From: Saccharum officinarum
Taxonomy: Eukaryota > Streptophyta > Magnoliopsida > Poales > Poaceae
Assembly: GCA_020631735.1 (NCBI GenBank)
Contig: CM036160.1
Location: 7,470,746 to 7,534,745, forward strand
DNA length: 64,000 nucleotides
Direction: 5' to 3'
How positions within the stretch are numbered: the stretch's first letter is position 1; each line of letters begins with the position of its first letter. Of this stretch, positions 1-10,190 are shown piece by piece. The notes below the pieces were generated by a model. The model did not search any database. It was given only the letters and a program-made list of their open reading frames with translations, and had not been told where the DNA came from. The position numbers and the translations under genes were made by a program.

Positions 1-100
1 GGACCAGAATCGGTAGCCGTTGGGGCCCATAACCACTGTTGGGTTGGGCTGGACCAGAACTAGCGGCAGTCAGGGCCCATAACCAGCTCGAGCTGAAGCT
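1..100. repeat. Two-copy tandem repeat, period 50 bp
   Basis: Two adjacent 50-bp units both begin GGACCAGAA and both contain GGGCCCATAACCA. The wording resembles the 5' flank of the F-box copy at 4.69 kb (around 4790-4840, where CATAACCAG is followed by similar bases). By inference, another minus-strand array member may lie just left of the window. The units are diverged and nothing here is coding. Confidence 0.4.
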
Positions 101-1193
101 GGGCATCCATATTGGAAGACGCCTCATGAGGAGTCATTTTTTTCTCCCAAAAAAAATAATGAGAGGAGTCATTTGAGGATATATCGTCCATCGAGCAGCA
201 AAAACGTATTTTTACAATAGTAGTAGTTACGTCATTTTACAAGAGTGATAAAAAAAGTGCTAGTTGGCTACCAGGTTCAAGCCATGGAAAGCAAAGGGCA
301 CAGCTTTGCTTTGCTGGAAACATAGCAAACAGGGCCGCCTACCTAGTGAACTTATTTTTTGAAAATAATCGGAGCTCAGTCATCTTAGTGCTCACTAACT
401 CAGAACAAATTACAAAATGTTCTGAATTTTTTTTCTCAAAAAAAGAAGCGAGAGCAATTTACCTCCCCTTTTTAAAATAATTCAGACTTTTGTAACAGAA
501 AAGGGTGGAAAACATGACTTCCAAATTAACATTTACCTCCCCTTTTTTTTTGCATAATACCAATTAATTGGGCCCTGAATCAAAAAAAAAAAACACAGGA
601 GAAACAAGAAATGCTTCTTATTACAGCATAACGTTACAATTATGGCCCTGTTCATCTGGCTTATAATCCGTCTTATTCGGCTTGTTTTTTCAGCCGGAAC
701 AATATTTTTCTCTCACAAAAAATCAGCCAACAGTGTTTTTCAGCCGGCTTATAATTCCAGCCGAACGGCCCCATATATGTCCAAAAACACTTGCTGCCAA
801 TTGAATACATTCTTGAAGACAAGCAGCCAGCACTGCATGACATAAGTTTTTCACAATCTCGGAACAGCATGAAGTACACATAATTTCAGTTTCATGTAGC
901 TGACTCTAGTACTTTTACCAAACAGTAACTCAAACATGCCCGACATATCAAAAAGAAATACAAGTTTGTGGTGAGGACGAATTTGCAGGACAAACAGGAT
1001 TGGTCATGATTAGGATGAATTGGACAAGAACCACAGTTGATCATTATGACTTACAGCCATTATGCTTAACCTGCTCAACAGAAAAAATAACAACTTGATA
1101 GTAGTATACCACCAAAAAAGCCAACAATAGCAGACTCAAAACAATGGATGTGGCCATTTTGCAGTTTATCACTGTTGCACAGCACATCAGAGA
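101..1193. other. Non-coding 3' flank of the first F-box copy
   Basis: AT-rich sequence with homopolymer runs. Apart from the MITE at 644-772 I see no coding potential, RNA gene or clear regulatory motif. Short open frames over the MITE are chance. Confidence 0.5.
644..772. mobile_element. MITE, about 129 bp, imperfect terminal inverted repeats
   Basis: The left end starts GGCCCTGTTCATCTGGCTTA. The right end reads as its imperfect inverse (CCAGCCGAACGGCC). The internal motif TTTTTTCAGCCGGAACAATA and the rest of the body match the element at 40347-40470 in the opposite orientation, and its copy at 58303-58426. Small size, lack of coding sequence and dispersed copies identify a MITE. A hAT-like origin is possible, but I could not define a target-site duplication, so no superfamily is assigned. 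Confidence 0.7.
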
Positions 1194-2395
1194 TCAATGA
1201 GCCCTTGCTAGCGACAACAACCTGCCACGATCTGCAAAGACACCAAGCACAAAACTGATAAACAATTTAAGAAATTTGGTGCTCATGTGCTTATAAATAG
1301 TTTCAAAGAGACCAAGCACAAAACTCATGAACTTAAGCTATGCTAAAAATAATAACATGCAGTTTTTTTAAAAAAAATAAAGCAAGGCAACAGGAGAATG
1401 TTATATCAAATAGTTATTCAATTCTTAGCAATCTGCATTTGAGGCTAGCAACAAACTTCATGCTTCATCAGCTATATGACTAGTCAGTGGCTCTAGCAAA
1501 GAGGAGAAAATTTATTCTGTATGGATTCAATTGGCCCTGCTTCCCATAATTTGGTCCGTATAAATACAATAGCACAAGGTCTCCAGGTTAAAGAATAATC
1601 AAACAAGAGTCCAGATTCACCAATGAAACAAGAGGTCTAGGATATCATAACCTTGAGTCCTTGACATCATTTTCCAAGTTTTCAGTCAAAGCATAAAACA
1701 TCTGAGTTACACAACTGTTAAACTTAAAAGAGGTTCTTCAGTTGATTTACAAATGATAAACGTCTTATGTGAGACTAAATTACATCTTGGATCCCTGAAT
1801 CTCCAATTGTCTATCCAAGAAGTCTTACAAATGCTACTTAGCCCTCTTGAAGATAGACCAACACTAAGCGCCATGTTTCACAAAAGTGAAACAACATACA
1901 GTACGCTAATTTTAGTTCCAAGTAGAATATTACAAACTTTTCAACGATATGAACAGGATAAATTTGGCAAAAAGAAAACACAATTGGTTATAATGACTTG
2001 CACAAATTGTGTGTTAACTGCTCAAAAGAAATCGATAGTAATGTGCCCTGATCTGGGAAGATACCATGCCACAAACTTAATAGCCAACTGTTCAACTCAG
2101 CATTCCACTTCGGTGAGGTTTGTGCTAGTACTAATTCCAAAGTTTACAAGATTGACCCTGATATGTGAGCTACAGCTGTGCCAAACAATAACAGTTTTTT
2201 TTTGGTATCTAAAACAATATAAAGCAAGGTAAGAGGATATACTGGTCGACAAGTCTGTATACGTATATTTAGCAATTCAATCGATGCATGCCACGGCCCA
2301 CAACTACTCAAATCTCAAAACAAAATTGCATTCTGGTTTCCCATGCCACATATTCAGTTTTCTCAAGCATACACAAAACTGTCTTTGGCAGGCTC

Positions 2396-3322
2396 TAAAC
2401 CTGGTAATGGTCTAGAAACCACACCAGAACCAGGCCAAACTGTTTCATGAATCATGACTAGATCTTAGCCCACCCAGCTCCATCCCATCTTTCTTTTCTC
2501 CAAACCTAAACTGAACCAGACTACAAGCATTATTGAGATTGAACCAGTCCAAACCATTTCTTAAATCCAAAGTTCAAAATCATAGCTAAGACATTTACCT
2601 CAGCTCGGTTCCAACTGAAACGTTTGCCTTGCTACAGAGATAGGCTGGCCCACCACGTGCCTTGCTTTCTTCCCTATCGCACCCTTCCCTAGTTTTTCAA
2701 TCTTCATTTCTTCTCTCTCCATTTCTCTCGTACTTGACACTAGGAGCTAGAGCTAGCAGCACCGACGAGCTTCGCACCAGCAAGCTCGGTGTCGGCGAGC
2801 TCCACACCCGTGAGCTCCACGTCGGCAAGCATGGTGGGTAGGTCGAGGCTTGTCCCCTCGAGGTTCTTCCAGTACATGCAGAGGAGTATGACCATGTCTA
2901 CAGCCATGCCGGCAAGGATGGCGGGCACGATGCCGATGAGGAACTTGGGGGGAAAGGGTCTGCCTGCTAAAGGCGATGACCAGGTTCTGCCAGTTGCTGT
3001 CTTGCTGATGGGCGTGGCGCAGGAGACAAGTGCCAAGGAAGAGCATGGCAGGCAAGTTGCGCTCGGCGGCGAGCTCCAGCATGAACTGCATGGGAATGAT
3101 GCAGCAGGTGTCGATGAGAAAGAACGTGCTGCCAAGCACTCTGGATTTGAACCCGCCGAACCATCTAGAGCCAATTCCAAACTGAACCAACCCATTACAG
3201 ACACTGCTCCAGACCGAACCAGCCCATTAGAATTTTGAACCTATTTTCAACCAAACTATACAGACCCAAATAGGAAACCAAACCAGTAAACCCGGTTTTA
3301 ACGCAAACCTTTACCAGGTTTA
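2396..3322. mobile_element. TIR transposon carrying a captured host gene fragment (Pack-type)
   Basis: The left end TAAACCTGGTAATGG and the inverse of the right end, TAAACCTGGTAAAGG, match at 14 of 15 positions. GCTC lies directly outside both ends (a 4-bp direct repeat, short for a target duplication). Both arms are rich in AACCAAAC/GAACCAG-type words, while the centre (about 2740-3170) is GC-rich and derived from a transporter gene. No transposase is seen, so the element is non-autonomous. It lies inside the intron of F-box copy 1. Superfamily is undecided: a Pack-MULE would normally show 9-bp duplications and longer TIRs. Confidence 0.55.
2815..3142 (-). pseudogene. Fragment of an Lsi2-like / ArsB-family efflux transporter
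   Basis: On the minus strand one frame reads [20 protein letters not shown] then LAAERNLPA, which is the family pattern ALFTNDTCC...LAxxNNLP of plant Lsi2-like silicon/arsenite efflux carriers (ArsB/NhaD fold). The next block, SATPIGNPQNLVIA in intact proteins, is split between frames here (SCATPIS and QNLVIAFS). A second frame gives [20 protein letters not shown] then [11 protein letters not shown], the following membrane segment. Only about 110 residues of a protein of more than 450 are present, with at least one frameshift, so it cannot be functional. It is the cargo of the surrounding TIR element. Confidence 0.65.
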
Positions 3323-3569
3323 GCTCTATATGACTAAATAAATGTGGAATAAGAATAACAGCAGATATTTCTTACATTATAACTAACTAAGCAAACATAT
3401 AGAAGCTGTAAAGAAAATGAATGACAGAAGACAAGCAAGGGTCAGTGTCATACCTGGAGTGTAGAAGCTCATGTAGGGTAGGACACTAAAGTAGACACCA
3501 GAGTCGTCAACCTTCTTAGCCTTCCCAGAACTGAGCTTGATCGTGAACAATCCAGCATCTGCGCTAACG

Positions 3570-3671
3570 AAGGCGGCACCCACACCCTCTGCAAAGCCGA
3601 CCACAACTGGTTTGTCATCGAAGGCGACACCCACACCCTCTGCAAAGCCAACCACAACTGGTTTGTCATCG
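3570..3671 (-). repeat. 51-bp in-frame tandem duplication inside F-box copy 1
   Basis: Copy A (3570-3620) and copy B (3621-3671) are adjacent and differ at only two positions. On the coding strand each encodes the 17-residue unit DDKPVVVGFAEGVG(V/A)AF. Paralogues have this GFAEGV segment once. The repeat keeps the reading frame. Confidence 0.9.
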
Positions 3672-4688
3672 GGTTTGGCAATAGGTATCATTTTCTCCAG
3701 GTCAATGACCCTGTATGGCACCCATTCTGCAGCTTCTTCGGTATCCACCTTCCTTGACCACGTATGGAGGCTGGAACCCAGAACACATGCAAAGCCAAGT
3801 GTACTGTTATCCATTGCCATGAGGGAAACGTGGTAAACGTCCTGTGATGGCGAGTTAATAATGGATAAACGATTGTTGCCCCAGTCATACTTGACGATTG
3901 CGTTAGCGAACCGAATTGTGAAGTAGATTCCATCTCCAACAAGGGTGCCTCGCCTTGGCTGGAGATAGGGTGTGTAGAAGGGATATCTGCAAGCCCCTCC
4001 CGCATGTGCTGGACAAAGGATTCACAACTGTTGTCAAAAGATACCGGCACGCCCCACGCACCCGTCTCGGATGAGTACACGCTCGCAAGTATGGTATCCT
4101 CGTCTCGTGGGTGGCTAGGATGACGACGCGGAAGGGGCCGCCATGGCAGTCGAGGTGGTCGCATCCGTCGGTGGCACACAGCACCGCAGCATATTCGATG
4201 AGGAGAGGATCCATGTCCGGCCAAGGCACGGCGTGGCGGTCGCCCGTGACGGGGTCCCAGACATGGAGAGGCGCATTCTCCCAAGGCATGAAGATTAGGA
4301 AGCGGCCGTGGCGGCAGTCAAGGGGGCGCGTGCGGCGGCCGCCGGAGCCCAGGTGCGGGAAGTCGGGCATCGACGTTGTAGAGGCGAAGCGGAGCGGGGG
4401 GTCTCCCTCGAGTATTTGGAGCCTATGGAGGAGGCCGAGGAGGGGAGGGGCTCCGTGGTCAAGGGGCGCGCGGTGAGTCCGGTGGGTCGGAGGCGGAGTC
4501 GGGAGAGGGGACGCTCCGTGGAAGGCGCGGTAGCGGCGGAGGAACCCGGGGTCGCAGAGGATGCGGAGCCACAGCTTGCAGACAAGCGCGGCTCGGAAGA
4601 GGTGCTCCGGCTCATCCGGCGGGAGGCGGAGGAAGATCTCGGCCATGACGTCGTCGATCAGCGACGGAGGAGGGCGTGGCGGCGCCAT

Positions 4689-5530
4689 GGCGCGTGCGCT
4701 CGTGGGCGGCGGCGGAGCGAGGCGGAGGCGAGGGTTTGGGTGGGGGATTGGGGAACAGTCGGAGCGAGACAGTCACGAAATGGGTTGGGTTCGACCATAA
4801 CCAGCGGGGGGCCACAGCCAGCTTGAGCAGTTGTCTCACTCTCACCGTCGTGGGCTCAGCCCCATAAGGCAGTGGCACAAATGCACTGCACGGAACCATG
4901 TCCAGCTGCGGCATGATTTTTCACAAAACAAAAATCTACTTTTAATTTGAATATAAACAAAACCATATAAGTATGCATATGTGGTTTTTTCCTCGATCAC
5001 ATGTAGTTAAGGATTTTTGTTTTATCTTTTGATTTGAATACAAACAAAACCGTATAAGTGCTGCCTCGACTATTTACTATTGAGCTCTTATTGCGGTGTT
5101 TAGGCTATTAATGTTGCTGCAGTTATCATGCTTTCATAACATGGCCAGGTATATTTATCTCAAAAAAAAAACATGGGCAGGTATTTTATTTGAAGCTATA
5201 CATGATAAGACACCCCACCAGGTTTTATTTTTGTTGAGTTCACAATTGATCTGCAATAATCATTCGTTGTTTCTACCGTTGTTGCCATTAGCATAGTAGC
5301 TCTATCTTCAAATAAGTATCCTTCCATTTCAAATTATATTCCTCTTTAGTTTTATTTTTAACTAAATTTCTCTTACTGTAAGTAAGTTTATAAAAAATAC
5401 TAATGTCTAAACCATCAAATTAGTTTTATTATTTTTTGCGAGGTATATCTTGATAGTATTGAAAAGCTACCTTTACATAACATAATCACATAATCTGTTT
5501 ATTTGAGATCCGAGTGTTTTGCCCCCAACT
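4689..5530. other. 5' flank of F-box copy 1 and AT-rich intergenic DNA
   Basis: 4689-4914 is the GC-rich 5' flank of the F-box copy. From about 4920 the sequence is AT-rich. The stretch around 5320-5440 (CCATTTCAAATTATATTCC...) resembles a worn Stowaway-type MITE arm. No gene is seen. Confidence 0.4.
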
Positions 5531-5778
5531 CCACACCCATTTTTTTGGCACTATTCTTCTTCCTCCTCCAGCCGCTCGCCGCCGTTCCTGCTCGTCCTCG
5601 CCCTCGCCCCCGCCACCGACCACCACCCTGCCGCGGGTGCTAGGGTTCGCCGGCCCACACCCATTTTTCTGGGCACTATTCTTCCTCCTCCTCCAGCCGC
5701 TCGCCGCCGTTCCTGCTCGTCCTCGCCCTCGCCCCCGCCACCGACCACCACCCCGCGCGCGGGTGCTAGGGTTCGCCG
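5531..5778. repeat. GC-rich tandem repeat, two copies of about 124 bp
   Basis: The unit runs from CCACACCCATTTTT through CCAGCCGCTCGCCGCCGTTC to GGGTGCTAGGGTTCGCCGG. It starts at 5531 and again at 5655 with few differences. All open frames through it are proline/arginine-rich low-complexity shadows, so no protein is called. Confidence 0.8.
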
Positions 5779-6715
5779 GAGCTCCAGCGAACCCTAGCAT
5801 CCTCGGTGGCCTCCCTCTTTCTCTCCCCACATCGCCGCCATCTTCTCCAACTCCAGTGAGCCTCCCCCGCCCCAACCTGGCTCGGCCGCCACTACCACCC
5901 CCGTAAACCGCCCAGCCACCATCCCCACTACCGACGTGCCCCGACCGTCCCCTTCTATACTCGCCAGAGTTGGAGAAGAAAGAGGAGAGAGGCTCGCCGG
6001 AACCCTAGCCACCGCCGTCGTCTTTTTCGTCTCTGGTGGAGGAGGAGGGAGATGAGGAGAGGACGCCTACCTCGTCGGCGCCGGAGCCGCCGGAGGGGAG
6101 AGAGGAAGGAGCCGTGGGCACGGGTATCGCGGGATCGGACGGCCTCCACCGCGGCCCCGCACGGATCCGACCACCCAGAAATCACGTGCCCACAGGAGCT
6201 AAAGCACCCAATTGTATTTTAGCATTTCTATAAATATATCTATCTCACGAGACAAATATTTGGTAAGAATTCCTAAGGGGCTTTATGTTCAAAATTTATC
6301 TAACTTCTTAGGCAAAGTTCCGCTAAATACTAACTCAAGTAATGGTTTTGCAAGACAAACACCGGAGGGGAGGAGCTGTTGTTTCCAAGAGTGAAGCTGC
6401 CTAAATGTCATTTCTCTGACTTTTTAGTGAAGCCGGTAGCAAAGAAAAGCGATACCAAATATAGAGCCTAAATGAACAAAATGGAACTCTAGATATTTGC
6501 TAACTCCTCTCCTTCTTGCTCAAGCACAACCAGTTCTCTAACAATTGATCGATCCAAACAGAGCTGACCATGAAAAACCAAAATGTATTTAAAATCTTCA
6601 AGATGTTAGTGCAGCTACTTATTTTTCCCCAAACACGGTACATGCTATTACACTGATTTTTCAATTATACTTGATCTCTATTAACAACTTAGGAAAAAGA
6701 CTTTGAATTTGTAGT
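5779..6715. other. GC-rich then AT-rich non-coding stretch 3' of the zinc-finger gene
   Basis: 5779-6190 continues the GC-rich block (ACCCTAGC and GGAGGAGG words, like the GC-rich half of the element at 34.7-35.9 kb), which suggests a transposon body or old leader sequence. 6190-6715 is AT-rich and would hold the 3' UTR of the minus-strand zinc-finger gene. I see no gene. Confidence 0.35.
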
Positions 6716-7887
6716 CTAAAATTTCCCGTTATAACTACTGGCTATGGCTACTGCTGCCCGCCGGTGGACCCCCGAGCTCTTTGTCGCAGACGCAGGCGAG
6801 CCTTGCTGCGCCTGTGGCGTCTGCACCGCCGGCACGATGTCAACGCCGAAGAGGCGTACTCTGCCCGGCACTGGTGGCCTAGTTGCAGTTGCAGGCTGTG
6901 GGGTCGTCTCCACTGCTGGCGGAGCCGCCTCGTCCGTTTTGATCGGCAACGGCACTGGCAGCATGAGGGCCGCCGCGCGTGCAGGTCCTGCAGGCGGTGG
7001 AAGGGGCTGCACGACAGCGCGCGGCTTCTTCTTGGGCACGATCGGCGCGCCGGCCCAGTGCTTCCGCTTGTGGCCGCCGAGCTGCACCCCCGTGGCGAAT
7101 TCCTGGCCGCAGTCGCCGCACACGTGCACCCGCTTCCGCTCGGTGTCGTCGCAGCGGCCCGGGACGGCGAGCATCAGCTCCCTCTCCCTGTGCTTGTGCC
7201 CGACGCTGTGGCCGCCGAGCCCCTGGTGCGTCGCGAACCACATGCCGCACTTCCGGCACGTGTACCCGTCCGGGTTCTGCCGGCCCGCGGCAGGCGCAGG
7301 CCGCGGCGGCGGCGGCGCGGCAGTTTGCTGGTGGGCGGGCTGGCAGCTCCTGCCAGTGCCACCACGGTCGTCTCCATGGCGTCATCGTGCATCGACTGCG
7401 CGCTGCTGCTCTCGTCGGAAAGATTGGTTCTTGCGGCGGGCGCCATTGGCGCGGATGACGCCGGGAGAATACTAGAAGGCGCGAACGCCAACGGCACCGG
7501 CTGCAGGACAGCCTTGTGCGCCGCCGCGACCACAACGGCCATGGACTGGTGGTCCGAATCGGCGCTCGAAGATACAGCCCTGCCCCCGGAGTGACCTCGC
7601 TTGCCGGTGCCGCCCCAGCCCCGCGCGACACAGGACGTGCTGGCGTTGCTGCCGTTGTTCGCCGGGACGACGACGGAGGTGGCGCCTTTGCGCCCTCTGA
7701 CGACGGCTTCGTCGTCGGACTCGCTTGGGGAGTGGCGGTTGTAGTACTAATCGGTGTATGTCTCTGAGTGGCAGCCGGGGACGACCTCGCCTTCTTCCTC
7801 CACTACCCGCGGCTCGTCGTCGTCATCCAGATCACCGTCGTCCCTCCACCGCCGCCGCCACTGGTCTTCACTAGCCGGGGCTGCCAT
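6716..7887 (-). pseudogene. Two-finger C2H2 zinc-finger repressor-type gene with stop and frameshift
   Basis: Reading starts at the ATG at 7887 (MAAPASEDQW, then an acidic stretch DDGDLDDDDEP). It meets an in-frame TAG after 46 codons (7747-7749) and continues in the same frame (YYNRHSPSESDDEAVVRGRK) to about 7325. A frame change in the CCG-rich run at 7301-7320 leads into finger 1 (YTCRKCGMWFATHQGLGGH), with the plant-specific QGLGGH helix. Finger 2 (HVCGDCGQEFATGVQLGGHK, with VQLGGH) is followed by a basic patch KKKPRAV and, near the end, RLFGVDI (6842-6856 covers RLFGV). R/KLFGV is a known plant repression motif in RAV/B3 and class-B heat-shock factors. Expected role: nuclear DNA-binding repressor. 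The TAG is preceded by GATTAG and could be an intron end instead. Both lesions could also be sequencing errors in GC-rich DNA. Confidence 0.7.
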
Positions 7888-8771
7888 CGACCACGGGTCT
7901 GTGTGTGCTCGGCTGTCGTGGTGTGAAGAAGTAAGCAGCTCGTGGACACCAGCAGCCCTCGCCAGCGCGCGGCCTTGAGAGTTGAGACGAGCGAGTTTGC
8001 TGCTTCACTTCCCTGACGGTGACCGGAGGTGAGGTACGCTACGGTCCTTTTATTCGCGGCCGTCACCGGCTCCGGCGCGTCGGCGGCAAGGACTCGGAGT
8101 ACGAGACTCAGTCATCTCAGGACTCTGCAAAAGGTGAGATTAGGGTGACAGAGAGCGAGAAGGGTTAAGTTGCGAGAGGACGGGAAGAAAACTGACGGGC
8201 AGGTTTCATCTCAAAATTCAATACCATTGTTCTTCAGTTTCTCCACCATTCGTGCGTGCAACCTTTTCTACCGCGCGCAGCCGAAGCACAACGGCTCCAA
8301 CAAATTTTCAGTTCAATGGGTGTGCAGTGTACAGAAAACTGAAACGACATTTTCAGAGCCAAAAACCACAGTTACAAGTGGCCTTCTCAACCGTACCGAA
8401 CAGTAGATCAACAAACCCCGGGTGAAAATACAATGCAGTTCCGAAACCAGGACCTTGACAAAAACAACAGGAACCAGTCTGCCATCGTGACCTGGTGGTT
8501 GGGGAACCTTGTCCAAGATGAACGAAAACTGAATGATTCGGTAGGAAGCAGTGCATTCAGTTCGCAGTGGCCACGCCACGCATGGAGTGGGAAATGATTC
8601 GTGAGCCAAAATAATAAAGTTAAACGTACTTCTCTTGCCTATGCTGAACTAAAATCTAGTGTTTCACTCTCACTAAAACTTTCTCAAGACTAACAGAAAG
8701 GACTGGGAACTAGAATGCTTCAGTGCTGCAAGATGGTATATTTGTTGAACTGCTCAACAGAAAGAAGCATC
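7888..8771. other. 5' flank of the zinc-finger gene, then 3' flank shared with other array units
   Basis: 7888-8190 is the upstream flank of the zinc-finger gene. A TATA-like GAATAAAAGG on the minus strand lies near 8046-8055. From about 8190 the DNA matches 11470-11900 (ACTGACGGCCAGGTTTCATC and following). This is the block that lies 3' of exon 2 in each F-box unit. Nothing coding is seen. Confidence 0.4.
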
Positions 8772-10190
8772 TTAGAGGATCACTTGAGTCTCCACAGGTG
8801 ATGGTAGTGCACCTCTAGCACAAGCTGAAAGTAAGACAAATAAAGTTTATAATCATGTTGAGAAATCAAACACATCCGTGAGCTAAAGTAGCAACATATA
8901 CTGAACCTTAATGTTTACAGAATTGTGTTTTTGGTGTGATGCTCATATTGGCCACCCAAAGGGCAAAAAACAGGACAATATACCAACAACTTCCTGGGTG
9001 TTATGTCTCAACTCTCATCTCGACCACAAATATTTTTCAGTTTTTTTCCTACAATCTCTAAATCAAAATGCAATGTAACATATAGTATTTCCATCTACCG
9101 TAAAACAATTGTGACTACAGTAACTATTCCTGAAGTATAAAGCTTATGTTATAGATCAGCAAACCAAACTTAAATGAGCTAGAAGACCAACTTAAAAATT
9201 CTGAAGGTTTACATTGTGTTTAGATTTAGAGTGTGATTTTCAGAATCCTCTGTATACAAGGGTTAAACAGGACAACCGACCAACAAGCTCCTAGCTGTGC
9301 ATTCGTTTGTCCCCAATCCCAACCACATGTATCGCTTAATTTTTTTTCATGTTTCTGTAAATCTAAATCAAGTGCTACTTATCAAAGCAATCTGTGTTAT
9401 CTTCATGAACTAAGAGCATCTCCGAGAGTTCTTCGTATCTTGTTTCCCAAAATATGGTGTTTGCCAACTCCTAAATTAGTATAGGAAGGAAAAAAAGTCA
9501 TCTCCAAGAGTTCCTATATTTCTATCCCAAATTTTTTTTTCTCAGCACTTTTTCCTACGACCCGGTCTCATGTTTTGTATTAGGAACCCTAAATTTGTTT
9601 CTGTACGCGTTTAAGCCCTTCCACCAGATCTTTCTCTCTTGCGCTTTTCTCACCTGGAACCCTGTCTTTCTTTCTTTTTACTAGATGGGCCGGGAAACTC
9701 CGGATGCACGCTCCTAGGCCACGCGCATATATGCGCGCTCGGGATAGATTTTTGCGAGGTTGAGAAAGATGGGAAGGAAGGATGACAAATTATTGAAGAT
9801 GATTTTTTCTTATTTTGCCAAAAAAATTAAGGATGGGAAATCCGGATAGCAAACTGTTGGAGATGCTCTAATAAAGTATTACTAGATACCTGAATAAATA
9901 GTCATACACAACGATTAAACAAACAAACATGGGGAACGAAGTACGAGAAGCTATATATACCAGCTGGAGTGTAGAAGCACACGTAGGGAAAGATATGGCT
10001 GCCATAGCCCATCTCACACACCTTCCTCACCTCCATAGAGTTTAGGTCGATGCTAAAGACACAACCATCATGGGTGCTCACAAAAATGACATTGTCGCCC
10101 TCGGCAAATCCACTGAAACATGCTGGGCACTTGAGATTGCTAGCTGGGAGCAGCTTACCGTTGGAATTCCACTGCAAATCGCTGGTCTTT
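8772..10190 (-). pseudogene. 3'-terminal fragment of an F-box gene (array copy 2)
   Basis: Only the last 75 or so residues of exon 1 remain (CFSGFAEGDNVIFVSTHDG then VRKVCEMGYGSHIFPYVCFY), closest to the copy at 12-14.4 kb. Exon 1 ends at 9961 at the conserved donor (CCAGCTG/GTATAT). Exon 2 runs from 8824 (after TTTCAG) as ACARGALPSPVETQVIL to a TAA at 8772, two codons past the usual stop because of one extra base. The F-box and most of the C-terminal domain are missing: near 10185 the homology jumps to intron sequence in reverse orientation (10185-10840). The intron contains a MITE. It is a gene relic and not a functional locus. Confidence 0.75.
9414..9868. mobile_element. PIF/Harbinger (Tourist)-type MITE, 455 bp
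   Basis: Terminal inverted repeats GAGCATCTCC...GGAGATGCTC are flanked by TAA on both sides (9411-9413 and 9869-9871), the 3-bp target duplication typical of PIF/Harbinger. No coding sequence. It sits in the intron of the F-box fragment, inside a repeat that in the paralogous introns reads GAGCTAAATGAGCAAC without interruption. Confidence 0.8.

Larger units (their letters stand above)
1194..4688 (-). pseudogene. F-box protein gene, array copy 1, frameshifted
   Basis: Exon 1 starts at the ATG at 4688 (MAPPRPPPSLIDD) and gives a typical F-box in residues about 8-52 (LPPDEPEHLFRAALVCKLW). The family C-terminal domain follows (LDCRHGR, VWDPVTGDRH, DCHGGPF). The frame changes near 4100 (after ATHETR) and again near 3975-4000. 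Reading then resumes through LVGDGIYFT and WSRKVD to VLPYMSFYTP. The exon ends at 3454 with splice donor G/GTATGA. A matching acceptor (TTTGCAG) at 1232-1234 opens a 38-nt exon 2 (1231-1194) that continues the frame as D-RGRLLSLARAH-stop. The intron (about 2.2 kb) holds a TIR element. An in-frame 51-bp duplication lies at 3570-3671. Expected role: substrate receptor of an SCF E3 ubiquitin ligase. Two frameshifts make it a likely pseudogene, unless they are base-calling errors. Confidence 0.75.

Noticed and set aside
1753..2232. A 159-codon open frame on the plus strand
   Set aside because: It lies inside the proposed F-box intron, has no domain, shows low-complexity AT-rich codon use and has no paralogue in the other introns. 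A chance open frame.
6744..7631. Several long open frames of 150-276 codons over the zinc-finger gene on both strands
   Set aside because: They are GC-rich shadows. Only the minus-strand frames with C2H2 fingers and RLFGV have recognisable motifs.
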